Below are positions 28,521 to 38,400 of a stretch of 64,000 nucleotides of DNA, piece by piece. A program made the position numbers and the translations under genes. Under the pieces are notes generated by a model that was not told the origin of the DNA, searched no databases, and was given only the letters and a program-made list of their open reading frames with translations. This DNA is from Cordylochernes scorpioides. Its lineage: Eukaryota; Arthropoda; Arachnida; Pseudoscorpiones; Chernetidae. The stretch spans positions 80,577,853 to 80,641,852 of the forward strand of contig CP092879.1 of NCBI GenBank assembly GCA_030710605.1, given 5' to 3'. How positions within the stretch are numbered: position 1 is the stretch's first letter; the number at the start of each line of letters is the position of its first letter.

Positions 28521-30275
28521 ATTATTACAATTACAATTACAATTATTTTATTTCCAAAGCGCTATATCCCGCAAGGGATACTTGCGCCAAACAAGGAGAA
28601 AAGTCTATTTACATGAGTTATTTACATTATTCAACGAATAAAAACATTAGAGATCCAGATTTTGTAGAAATTTTAGAATGTATTTACAAAATGAATTGAA
28701 CTTTAGATATGATTTTTTATTGGAAATCAAATCGTTTAATTCATAAACAACTAGTTCATTCTTCATTCTATAATCTTGAAATGCTGGGCAGTCGATCAGT
28801 AGATGTCTTGAGGTTTGTTCCTCCATACCACAAAAGCAACTTGAATCCTCCACTGCCTTTATTCTATTTAAAAAACTTTTGAAATTTCCGTGGTTTGTAA
28901 CAAATTGAGTATTATAAAAATTTGGACGAAAGTATTTAGGGATTTCTTGGGGAAAAAAGCTTAAGAAAGTATTATTTGCTTCGTTTTTCAGAACATTCAT
29001 TCTTGATTTGAGAAAGGTATCTATAATTCCTGGAATAAATGGGTCATAAATTTGTTGATCATCTGTGGATAAGTTTCTCAGATCAGATATCATGATTCTG
29101 GATTCGATAAAGTCTGAGATCAGAGGAATGTTGGCCAAACTATGAACACAGCTATATGATGTGGATTTATAGGCTTGTATACACCATGTCAGTATTTGAT
29201 ATTGGGTTGAATTTAATTTTTGTAAACATTTTTTATTTAAATATTTGAACCAAATTTCGGCTCCATATGTAAGTATTGGTCTAAAAATGGATTTATATAA
29301 AGTTAGCCTTTTCTGGGTGCTTAGACCCCAAGATTTCCCGCAAATTGAGAAGAGATAATTTTTAAAACGTTTTGTACGATTTACTATTTCTTCTATGTGG
29401 TATGTAAAATTTATTTTGTTTCTTCTTCTGTGATTTGCAATTATTATTCCTAAAATTTTGGTCTTCAGAGTTGGTATGATTATTTCATTATTAAATTTGA
29501 TTGGGATTTTTTCTCTGTTATGTAAATAAAGTATATTAGTTTTTTCTAGACTTATTTCAAGTTTGTTACTCTTACACCATACATCAATCGTATTTAATGC
29601 CTGTTCTATAACTAATTTCAGGTCTTTGCAATTGTTGTGCCAGCATATAATTGAAACATCATCCGCATAACATACCACTTCACTATTAGAAACTTGATAT
29701 TTAATCAAAAGATCGTTTAGTAATATTATCCATAGTAGTGGAGATAGCGGGCCACCCTGCGGACATCCCTTTGTAATTTGTTTATTTATTGTTAAGTTCT
29801 CATATGTAAATTTCGTTTTCCTCGATTTGAAATATGATTGAATAGTCCTTATTAAACTTTCCGGCAAATTATCTTCATCTATTATTTTCAAAATCGCAGG
29901 CCACCATGCGTTATCAAAGGCTCCCACAATATCTATTGTGACCAGAGCTGTCAGTTCTTTAGTTTTGTGTTCCATTATTATATCGATTATATTATTCAAG
30001 GCTGTAATAGTAGATTTTGACTTGATGAATCCATGCTGTTTGGGACTTAATAAATTGTTTTGCATATAATATTCATAAATTTTCTTTTTGATAACTTTTT
30101 CGTAGATCTTAGACAGATTAGATGTTAACGAAATAGGTCGATAGCTTTTTATTGATTCGACGTTAGATTTGTTTGGTTTCATTAGAATTTTTAAAACTGT
30201 CGTTTTCCATTCCTTTGGAAAATATCCCATCTGAATACATTTATTTAATAACGTATGTAGCACAGGATAAAAAGA
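28521..30275 (-). mobile_element. 5'-truncated LINE with hexanucleotide tail
   Basis: Read on the minus strand from about 30275 (truncation; an in-frame stop lies at 30288-30290, upstream of homology) to 28521. There a TTGTAA-type tail follows, seen on the plus strand as TTACAATTACAATTACAATT at 28525-28544. Short tandem tails are typical of I/R1-type LINEs. No clear target duplication was found. Confidence 0.88.
28697..30275 (-). CDS. LINE ORF2 reverse transcriptase, 5'-truncated but otherwise open
   Basis: 538 open codons counted from a GTG at 30263; homology starts immediately upstream, so this is an internal start. RT fingers and palm: SYRPISLTSNLSKIYEKVI, then HGFIKSKST, VTIDIVGAFDNAWW (motif A), CPQGGPLSPLLW (motif B) and CYADDVSIIC (catalytic YADD, about residue 200). 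A jockey/R1-like thumb follows (KSWGLSTQKRLTLYKSIFRP). The C terminus has a CX1CX8HX4C knuckle starting CFCGMEEQ. The endonuclease and ORF1 lie upstream and are missing. The unbroken frame over 1.6 kb means the copy is young, though it cannot move itself. A frame-sharing scrap of a related element lies at 60489-60762. Confidence 0.93.
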
Positions 30276-30402
30276 AATAGAGGTAAACTAACTTAAATGG
30301 ATAAAAATAATGGTAAATTAAGGAAGTAATGTCAGAGACCCAAACGGCTGGCGATCGGCTCCATCCCTCAAGATGGCGACTATTGTTTACAAACTTGCCG
30401 CC

Positions 30403-30507
30403 TAGCGCGCCCGCCATCTATCGGAGCTTAGGTACATAACACTTGCCAAGCTGACAGCGCGCGCCACCTATCGGGGCTTAGGTACATAACATTCGCCAAG
30501 CTGCCGA
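30403..30507. repeat. ~53-bp unit in two tandem copies
   Basis: GCGCGCCCGCCATCTATCGG then GCTTAGGTACATAACACTTG and CCAAGCTGAC is repeated directly as GCGCGCGCCACCTATCGGGG and onward. The GCGCGC-CATCT motif recalls the local foldback family. It lies between two LINE fragments. Confidence 0.75.
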
Positions 30508-30557
30508 TGTATTATTTACAGTTACAAGCTATGTACATTTTTGGTTATGACAATATA

Positions 30558-30935
30558 TTAGGAACCTGAACCTTTCAGGTTTGAAAGAAAATCATAAATA
30601 TATTTACAAAGATAGTTAAACCTGTGATAATTCTCTCTGCTATTTACAAATTGATATAAATCTACAATATTATTTATTGTCTGTTGTCTAGCGGTGAAGA
30701 AGAGTGGACATTCCAGCAGTGGGTGTCTCGAGTCCTGGAATTTGTTACCACAATGACAGCTAGAGTCCTCAACCGCGCCAATATTTGATAAAAATCCCTT
30801 AATATTTCCATGGTTCGTTATAAACTGGGTATTATAAAAATTGGAGTGGAAATATGTTGGAATTCCAAACGGGAAAATAATGTTCTTAGTTTGATGCTCC
30901 AAGTTGGACTTAATTATCTGTTTGGTTAGAAGGTT
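30558..30935 (-). pseudogene. LINE ORF2 C-terminal fragment, second copy
   Basis: 114 codons align with the last ~130 residues of the ORF2 at 28697-30275 (HSNFYNTQFITNHGN against RPNFYNTQFVTNHGN; CHCGNKFQDSRHPLLEC against CFCGMEEQ...C). The substitutions are too numerous for a recent duplication. It is therefore a separate, related LINE in the same orientation, truncated to its 3' end. It contains only the C-terminal knuckle. Confidence 0.85.
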
Positions 30936-31013
30936 TTTTGTCTACAATATTTCAGCAGTTGTTATTAAGAATTTTCACAATTTAATAAAATCCTTTGTAA
31001 CAATATTAATGTG

Positions 31014-31200
31014 AAAACATCAGGCTCTTACAGAGGTAAATTTATTTTTTTTAATTAAATTTAAATCTATAGCTTTTTAGGGCATGAAAGCCCCTTCTAC
31101 TGGAGGGGAGAAAACACGATATACTTCATGCCCAAAAGCTAGAGAGATTTGAAATAATTTTAGAATTTATAAAATTCAAATGATATCACTTTTTGAATGT
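31014..31200. mobile_element. AGTTGAAAACATCAGG-type foldback, copy 2 (diverged)
   Basis: GTGAAAACATCAGGCTCTTA (31015), CTATAGCTTTTTAGGGCATG and CATGCCCAAAAGCTAGAGAG correspond to copy 1 at 27581-27787. The minus strand of its centre reads CCAGTAGAAGGGGCTTTCAT, resembling the Penelope-like 3' end CCAGTAGAAGGGTGATTGTG. The right terminus is not clear. Confidence 0.55.
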
Positions 31201-31280
31201 CTTTCAAAGAGAGATATATATATAAGGGCTAGAGTATAGAATATATTTTAAGGATCTATTTCTCTATTATTTTCTCCTAG

Positions 31281-31486
31281 AAAATTCGAAACGATTATAG
31301 ACGCATATAATTCTTTTAAAAATTAACAATTTCTATTGACCTTACTGCAATGTAATAATTGATGGGAGGTATTTTCCATTGCAGTAAGGGCAGTAGTAAT
31401 TGTTTAATTTTTAAAAGAACCATACGCATCTATAATAGTTTCGAATTTCGATAACAGATGGCGCGCTAATTCATCATAATAAATAC
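31281..31486. mobile_element. GCGCGC-family foldback, short internally deleted copy 1
   Basis: Arms AATTCGAAACGATTATAGAC / CTATAATAGTTTCGAATTTC and inner ACAATTTCTATTGACCTTAC / CAGTAAGGGCAGTAGTAATT. The right side continues GATAACAGATGGCGCGCTAA. The hairpin module between the arms is mostly lost (only TTGATGGGAGGT remains). Confidence 0.8.
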
Positions 31487-31728
31487 TATTTGCTAAAGAA
31501 TTATTCGTTGGGCAAACATTCACACAGAGAGAACCCAGGTATTGCCCTGTTCCATTCGGCTACTTATATATATTTTAGTATGGTACATGGTTCTATTATT
31601 TAAAAATTGACCCAATTTTTAAAAAATAATTTTAGTGTTTCAAGTAAATGCATGTTATATTTCTGCCATTACAAATTTAAAACAGTTATTTAAAAAATCT
31701 TTATTCAACTTGAAATATACCTAATTTA

Positions 31729-31876
31729 TGAAAATTCGAAACTATTATAGACGCGTATGATTCTTTTAAAAATAAAACAATTTCTACTGTCCTTACTTCA
31801 ATGTAAAAATTAAACATACGCGTCTATAATAGTTTCGAATTTTCATAACAGATGGCGCGCTAATGCATCATAATAG
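31729..31876. mobile_element. GCGCGC-family foldback, short internally deleted copy 2
   Basis: Arms AATTCGAAACTATTATAGAC / CTATAATAGTTTCGAATTTT, with an inner CTACTGTCCTTACTTCAATG on one side only. It ends CATAACAGATGGCGCGCTAA. More compact than the copy at 31281. Confidence 0.8.
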
Positions 31877-31898
31877 CTCATTTATATTTGTATATATA

Positions 31899-32076
31899 CA
31901 GTTAAACCTGTCTATAGCGCCCCCTCTAAATAGCCCCTTCCTCTTTATAACGCCTGATTTTAAATACGTAGTACGATGCGGTTTACATTAAAAGTGACCT
32001 GTCTATAGCACCCCCCTCTCTATAGCACCCTATTTTGGTGAGTCCCAAGAGGGGGCGCTATAGACAGGTTTAACTG
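31899..32076 (-). mobile_element. CAGTTAAACCTG MITE, single-unit form (178 bp)
   Basis: Full TIRs, TA-flanked, with one copy of the unit that is multiplied at 5307-6216, read in the opposite orientation. It gives the presumptive ancestral structure of the family. Confidence 0.92.
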
Positions 32077-32267
32077 TATTTAAATGCTTTTAATTGATTC
32101 AAATAAAATAAGAGGGTTTAGAAGATGTCAGATAGCGCTTCATATATATTGAGTGAATAGGTAAAGAATTAAGTGCAGCATATAATATTTTGATTTGTTT
32201 ATAAAGATTTTATTTAACTACTTCCCTATCTGTCTGTTCATAAATTTTGTAATCAAATTTTAATATA

Positions 32268-32432
32268 CAGTTAAACCTCTGTATATAAGCGCCTTCCTCT
32301 TGGGACTCACCAAAATAGGGTGCCATAGAGAGTGGGTGCTATAGGCAGGTCACTTTTAATGTAAATCGCATCGTACTACGTATTTAAAATCGGGCGCTAT
32401 AGAGAGGAAGACGCTATAGACAGGTTTAACTG
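32268..32432 (+). mobile_element. CAGTTAAACCTG MITE, single-unit form (165 bp)
   Basis: CAGTTAAACCTCTGTATATA (left end slightly altered) to ACAGGTTTAACTG. One internal CAGGTCACTTTTAATG unit. TA on both sides. Confidence 0.88.
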
Positions 32433-32439
32433 TATTTTT

Positions 32440-33060
32440 TACAGAACACCTAAAAGTTGGCACACTTGTTCAAACCCGATGACAATGCAAGTTGGAAAAA
32501 TTTCAGTTTTCTAAGAGGTCTGGGAGAAGATGAAAAATTATTTTCAATTTCAAATTTAGTGATAAATTTTAGTATACACTTTCAGGCCACACAGAAATCA
32601 GAAAATTTGTAGACTCAATCACTACATTTAACAAAATAATTTGATAAAAATTCAGAATTCGGAGTGATTGGCAATTAGCTTTTTTTCTATATTTCCTTTT
32701 AAATTTGGTGATTAACTTTTAATTTACTTCCAGACCGCATAGAAGTATAAAATTGTATGCACTTAATCAAACTATCAACGCAAGAGTACAAAATATCAGA
32801 CTTTTAGGTGACCTTGATGGTCTAGAATAGACTAGAGAATAGAATTTGTATATACAATTATAATTAAATGAAGGAAAAAGCGGTATACAATTTTTACGTA
32901 ATGATCCGTTGTCATTTAACAAATCTGTAATACAGAGAACCACTTCCCTGTAAAGGACAACACCTAATTTCAGAGCCAAAGTATTCTTTAGGGAGAGTTG
33001 TTCTCTTACTGGAGAGTTGCTAAATAGTAAAAATGGTGATTTTGGTAATGAAAACTGTCC
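32440..33060. other. AT-rich spacer with a degenerate ~140-bp direct duplication
   Basis: 32552-32640 (CAAATTTAGTGATAAATTTT, TTCAGGCCACACAGAA, GACTCAATC) loosely repeats at 32696-32772 (TAAATTTGGTGATTAACTTT, TTCCAGACCGCATAGAAG, CACTTAATC). No gene was found. Confidence 0.4.
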
Positions 33061-33100
33061 TTTGTAGAGAGGTGTTCGCTAAAAGGAGGTTCTACTGTAT
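33040..33100 (-). mobile_element. Tigger/pogo-like MITE end
   Basis: GTTCGCTAAAAGGAGGTTCT followed by ACTG and TA is the complement of a CAGTAGAACCTCC-type Tigger terminus; TGTCCTTTGTAGAGAGGTG precedes it. Weaker inverted material (GTAAAGGACAACACC, near 32950) may be the other half, but no left terminus is clear. Confidence 0.5.
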
Positions 33101-33415
33101 TAACTATATAGAGATATAAATGATTGTGAGGATATTGCTACAGAAATATATATAAAAAAAATGAAATAAAAAATATACAAAATTTAACCAATTTTAAAAA
33201 GAGAGATAATATATATATATATATATATATTATCACTGAATAATTATTTTAAATATTCTGTGGTATATCATCATTAATATTTGCAAGGTCATCACCCCTT
33301 ACCATTCTTGTATATTATTACTTGTAAATAAATTCTTAGCAATAGTTTGCATTTTATAAATAAATTATTTTTACTTAAACTTTTGTTATACTCGTTATCA
33401 CTACCGTGACAACTG

Positions 33416-34657
33416 GTGGAGAAGCTGGAATATTCCCTCGCCGCCCAAGCCGTTAGAAGAAGCCGAAGACTACAAGGACTAGAACCTCAAGAAAACATCG
33501 CTATGATCAAGCAAGAGACACAGAAAAAAATGGGTGAGTACCATTTTCAACCTTTTAGAAACCCTTCTATTTTTACTGGAGAACGCAACCAGAATCCAGA
33601 AAAATGGCTGAAAGAATTCCATCGCGTCGCTCGCTACAACTGCTGGGATGATTCAATGTGCCTCGCAAATGTTTATTTTTTCCTCCAAGGAACAGCGCAC
33701 AGATGGTACGAAAATGTTGAAGAGAAAATTAATTCATGGGATATTTTTGTGAAAATGTTTTCTCAGAATTTCGGACATCATGTCACCCAAAAAGATCAAC
33801 TCGCAGAGAACCTCAAAACTCGAGCTCAGGGGAAGGAGGAGACCAGTGATTCTTACATTCAAGATGTTCTCCATCTGTGCAGAGAAGTGAATCCGGCTAT
33901 GATGGAAAATGAAATAGTTGCACACTTGACGAAAGGAATATCGGAGGAGATATATCAGTCAATCATCATTTTAGACATTGCAAGTATCGATGAGTTCATC
34001 AAATGGTGCCGAAAAATCGAGGCTTCAAATAAAAAACGTGTAAATAAACGTGTAGTATTCGACAGACTACCGAATGTTGCCGCCATCGATTCAGCAGACT
34101 CTGAATCAATGGAAGACTTAATCCGACGCATCGTGCGTGAAGAAGTTCATCGCGCACTAAATCCCGAGTCAACTACCCCTGAACCATCTTCTCTGAAAGA
34201 AATTATCCGAGAAGAGATTGAAAAAAACGTAGCTTCAATTTCGAAGCCTATTCAAAAGCCTCCGCCACGACAGTCGTACCCCAACCAAACACGTACATTC
34301 AGCCAGGTTCCACGACGTCAGTACCCTACCCAAACACCCATATATAACCAGACGCCACCACAACGAAGAACGGATGAATGGAGGACGCATGACAACATCC
34401 CAATATGTTTTAATTGCGGCCGCCCAGGCCATGTTAAGCGATATTGTAGAGAACGACGACAATGGACGCAGAGACCCGAAGGACATGCACCAAGCACCCA
34501 AGAACCTCAAATGGGTAACCACCAAGCCATAAGAAGCCAAATCTACCGAAGACAATCGCCGTATCCAAACAGAGGAAGATCCCCAAGACGCCAGTCCATT
34601 TCCCCAGGCCGCCATACAAGCCAATCCCCACGCCGCTACAATTTAGAAAAAAACTAA
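33416..34657 (+). CDS. gag: Gypsy-type Gag polyprotein
   Basis: 413 codons. The frame opens at GTG 33416 right after the putative primer-binding site; the first ATG is at 33503. Residues ~40-210 form a retrotransposon gag (capsid) domain (FTGERNQNPEKWLKEFHRV, TAHRWYENVEEKINSW, HLTKGISEEIYQSI). A charged helical stretch and a proline/arginine-rich linker follow. Then come a single zinc knuckle CFNCGRPGHVKRYC (CX2CX4HX4C) and a basic RRQS/SPRR-rich tail that would bind RNA. Gag assembles the virus-like particle. The frame is intact to the stop at 34655-34657, which directly follows the slippery heptamer. No target duplication or second LTR can be checked, as the element is broken downstream. 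Confidence 0.92.
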   Translation: MEKLEYSLAAQAVRRSRRLQGLEPQENIAMIKQETQKKMGEYHFQPFRNPSIFTGERNQNPEKWLKEFHRVARYNCWDDSMCLANVYFFLQGTAHRWYENVEEKINSWDIFVKMFSQNFGHHVTQKDQLAENLKTRAQGKEETSDSYIQDVLHLCREVNPAMMENEIVAHLTKGISEEIYQSIIILDIASIDEFIKWCRKIEASNKKRVNKRVVFDRLPNVAAIDSADSESMEDLIRRIVREEVHRALNPESTTPEPSSLKEIIREEIEKNVASISKPIQKPPPRQSYPNQTRTFSQVPRRQYPTQTPIYNQTPPQRRTDEWRTHDNIPICFNCGRPGHVKRYCRERRQWTQRPEGHAPSTQEPQMGNHQAIRSQIYRRQSPYPNRGRSPRRQSISPGRHTSQSPRRYNLEKN

Positions 34658-34689
34658 GCGTCGCGTCTTCTTTCGAGGGGGAAGCCGCG
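34648..34689 (+). promoter_or_regulatory. Programmed -1 ribosomal frameshift signal, gag to pol
   Basis: A AAA AAC (34648-34654, in the gag frame) is a canonical -1 slippery heptamer and is followed at once by the gag TAA. Seven bases later a stem-loop can form: CGCG 34662-34665 with CGCG 34686-34689, and CTTC 34667-34670 with GAAG 34681-34684. The -1 frame is open from the heptamer into protease (13 codons to 34693). Heptamer, spacer and stem all fit known signals; activity is inferred. Confidence 0.75.
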
Positions 34690-35472
34690 GGTGTGAAAAA
34701 CCCTCCATCGTCGACAGCCGCTAAATTACAACAAAATTATGTCGAAATCATCATTGATGACATTGCATTTTCTGCTCTGGTCGATTCAGGTTCCTCTTTT
34801 TCAGTTATCTCTGATGGATTAAGACGACAATTAAAAAAGACCATGTTCAAGGATAGCGGAATGACTCTGAAAGTTGCTGATGGCAAGAATGTTACATCGA
34901 TCGGCCGATGCACAATCAGCTTGAGCATCAATGGATTGGAACAGCCGCTTGAGTTTATCGTCCTCCCTAATAGTAACCCAAGTATTATCCTCGGATGGGA
35001 TTTCCTAGAGGCATCAAATGCCGTGATTGATTGTGGACGCGCCGAAATCAGATTGGAAGAGGCCAAAGATGTACTAAATTCACCTGCTTCCATGGGGAAG
35101 GTTGTGGCTAGCAGAAGCGTCGTAATCCCAGCCGAATCTACCAAACTAATAAATGTTATGAGCGAAGAGCTTAATGGGCAAAATCAGGTACTTTTTGAAC
35201 CTTCGAAAAAGGTATTGATAGGAAAAGGGTTAACACTTCCCTGTGCATTATTCAGGCTTTCCCATAATAAAGGAAAACTTTGGATCGTAAATTCTAGCAC
35301 CACAGCTCAAATAGTCCCTAAGGGAATGTGCCTAGGAAAAATTCAAAGGGTTGAAGAAAATAACTTGACGGCTATTTCAGAATGTTCTGAATTTAATAAG
35401 GAGGTGAAAAATGCGAATCATGCCAGTCATGCTGATAAGAGATTTTTACACCACCTTATTACGCCAAGGTAA
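34654..35472 (+). CDS. pol: Gypsy pol N-terminus: aspartic protease, truncated
   Basis: In the -1 frame relative to gag. A retropepsin-type protease is seen as FSALVDSGSSFSVIS (active-site DSG, about residue 46), followed by the second conserved block PSIILGWDFLEASNAVIDC. The enzyme would cleave the Gag-Pol polyprotein. After about 240 residues the frame enters satellite sequence and stops at 35472, so the last ~15 residues are not pol and RT onward is absent. There is no independent start; expression would depend on the frameshift. Confidence 0.88.
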   Translation, partial: LSVASSFEGEAAGVKNPPSSTAAKLQQNYVEIIIDDIAFSALVDSGSSFSVISDGLRRQLKKTMFKDSGMTLKVADGKNVTSIGRCTISLSINGLEQPLEFIVLPNSNPSIILGWDFLEASNAVIDCGRAEIRLEEAKDVLNSPASMGKVVASRSVVIPAESTKLINVMSEELNGQNQVLFEPSKKVLIGKGLTLPCALFRLSHNKGKLWIVNSSTTAQIVPKGMCLGKIQRVEENNLTAISECSEFNKEVKNANHASHADKRFLHHLITPR

Positions 35473-38400
35473 TGATCGCCCAAAGTTGCTCTGGCAGTCA
35501 TTAAATGCTATAAAGTCCCCACCTTATTACCCCAATGTAATGATCGTCCAAAGTTGCTCTGGCAACCATTAAATGCTATAAAGTCCCCACCCTATTACAC
35601 CAATGTAATGATCGCCCAAAGTTGCTCTGGCCACCATTAAATGCTATAAAGTCCCCACCCTATTTCACCAATGTAATTATCGCCCAAAGTTGCACTGGCA
35701 ACCATTAAATGCTATAAAGCCTCTACCTTATTACACCAATGAAATTATCGCCCAAAGTTACTCTGGCATCCAATAAATGCTATAAAGCCCCCACTTTATT
35801 ACCGCAATGAAATTATCGCCCAAAGTTGCTCTGGCAACCATTGAATGCTATAAAGTCCCCACCCTATTTCACCAATGTAATGATCGCCCAAAGTTGTTCT
35901 GGCAACCATTAAATGCTATAAAGCCTCTACCTTATTACACCAATGAAATTATCGCCCAATGTTGCTCTGGCAGCCATTAAATGCTATAAAGCCCCCTCCT
36001 TATTACGACAATGAAATTATCGCCCAAAGTTACTCTGGCAGCCATTAAATGCTATAAAGTCCCCACCTTATTACACCAATGAAATTATCGTCCAAAGTTA
36101 CTCTGGCAGCCATTAAATGCTATAAAGCCCCCACCTTATTACCGCAATGAAATTATCGCCCAAAGTTGCTCTGGCAGCCATTAAATACTATAAAGTCCCC
36201 ACCTTATTTCACCAATGAAATTATCGTCCAAAGTTACTCTGGCAGCCATTAAATGCTATAAAGTCCCCACCTTATTACACCAATGAAATTATCGTCCAAA
36301 GTTATTCTGGCAGCCATTAAATGCTATAAAGCCCCCACCTTATTACCGCAATGAAATTATCGCCCAAAGTTGCTCTGGCAGCCATTAAATACTATAAAGT
36401 CCCCACCTTATTAAACCAATGAAATTATCGTCCAAAGTTACTCTGGCAGCCATTAAATGCTATAAAGTCCCCACATTATTACACCAATGAAATTATCGTC
36501 CAAAGTTACTCTGGCAGCCATTAAATGCTATAAAGCCCCACATTATTACACCAATGAAATTATCGCCCAAAGTTACTCTGGGAGCCATTGAATGCTATAA
36601 AGCCCCCACCTTATTACTTCAATGAAATTATCGACCAAAGTTACTCTGGCAGTCATTGAATGCTATAAAGCCCCCACCTTATTACGTTTATGAAATTATC
36701 GACCAAAGTTACTCTGGCAGTCATTAAATGCTATAAAGTCCCACCTTATTACCCCAATGTAATGATCGTCCAAAGTTGCTCTTGCAGCCATTAAATGCTA
36801 TAAAGTCCCCACCTTATTAAACCAATGAAATTATCGCCCAAAGTTACTCTGGCAGCCATTAAATTCTATAAAGTCCTCACATTATTACGTCAATGTAATG
36901 ATCGCCCAAAGTTGCTCTGGCAACCATTAAATGCTATAAAGTCCCCACTCTATTACACCAATATATTGATCGCCCAAAGTTGCTCTGGCAACCTTTAAAG
37001 GCTATAAATTCCCCACCTTATTACGACAATGAAATTATCGCCCAAAGTTACTCTGGCAGCCATTAAATGCTATAAAGCCCCCACCTTATTACCGCAATGA
37101 AATTATCGCCCAAAGTTGCTCTGGCAGCCATTAAATACTATAAAGTCCCCACCTTATTTCACCAATGAAATTATCGTCCAAAGTTACTCTGGCAGCCATT
37201 AAATGCTATAAAGTCCCCACCTTATTACACCAATGAAATTATCGTCCAAAGTTACTCTGGCAGCCATTAAATGCTATAAAGCCCCCACCTTTTTACACCA
37301 ATGAAATTATCGCCCAAAGTTACTCTGGCAGCCATTAAATGCTATAAAGCCCCCACCTTATTACCGCAATGAAATTATCGCCAAAGTTGCTCTGGCAGCC
37401 ATTAAATACTATAAAGTCCCCACCTTATTAAACCAATGAAATTATCGTCCAAAGTTACTCTGGCAGCCATTAAATGCTTTAAAGTCCCCACCTTATTACA
37501 CCAATGAAATTATCGTCCAAAGTTACTCTGGCAGCCATTAAATGCTATAAAGCCCCACCTTATTACACCAATGAAATTATCGCCCAAAGTTACTCTGGGA
37601 GCCATTGAATGCTATAAAGCCCCCACCTTATTACGTCAATGAAATTATCGACCAAAGTTACTCTGGCAGTCATCGAATGCTATAAAGCCCCCACCTTATT
37701 ACGTTAATGAAATTATCGACCAAAGTTACTCTGGCAGTCATTAAATGCTATAAAGTCCCACCTTATTACACAAATGAAATTATCGCCCAAAGTTATTCTA
37801 GCAGCCATTAAATGCTATAAGGTCCCCAACTTATTACGCCTCTGTAATGATCGCCCAAAGTTGCTCTGGCAGTGATTAAATGCTATAAAGTCCCCACCTT
37901 ATTACCCCAATGTAATGATCGTCCAAAGTTGCTCTTGCAGCCATTAAATGCTATTAAGTCCCCACCTTATTACACAAATGAAATTATCGCCCAAAGTTAC
38001 TCTAGCAGCCATTAAATGCTATAAGGTCCCCACCTTATTACGCCTCTGTAATGATCGCCGAAAGTTGCTCTGGCAGCTATTAAATGCTATAAAGTCCCCA
38101 CCTTATTACACCAATGAAATTATCGCCCAAAATTACTCTGGCACCCATTAAATTCTATAAATTCCTCACCTTATTACGTCAATATAGTGATCGCCCAAAG
38201 TTGCTCTGGCAGCCATTAAATGCTATAAAGTCCCCACCCTATTACACCAATGTAATGATCGCCCAAAGTTGCTCTGGCAACCATTAAATGCTATAAAGTC
38301 CCCACCCTATTACACCAATGTAATGATCGCCCAAAGTTGCTCTGGCAACCATTAAATGCTATAAAGTCCCCACCCTATTTCACCAATGTAATTATCGCCC

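Larger units (their letters stand above)
33280..35449 (+). mobile_element. 5' half of a Ty3/gypsy retrotransposon
   Basis: Consists of an LTR-like tail (AATAAA signals at 33330-33365, ending near CTACCGTGACA at 33411), an ACTGGTGGAG site that may be the primer-binding site, gag, a frameshift signal and protease. RT, RNase H, integrase and the 3' LTR are missing: at about 35421-35450 the sequence passes directly into the 68-bp satellite. The 5' LTR start cannot be placed without the partner LTR. Confidence 0.85.
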
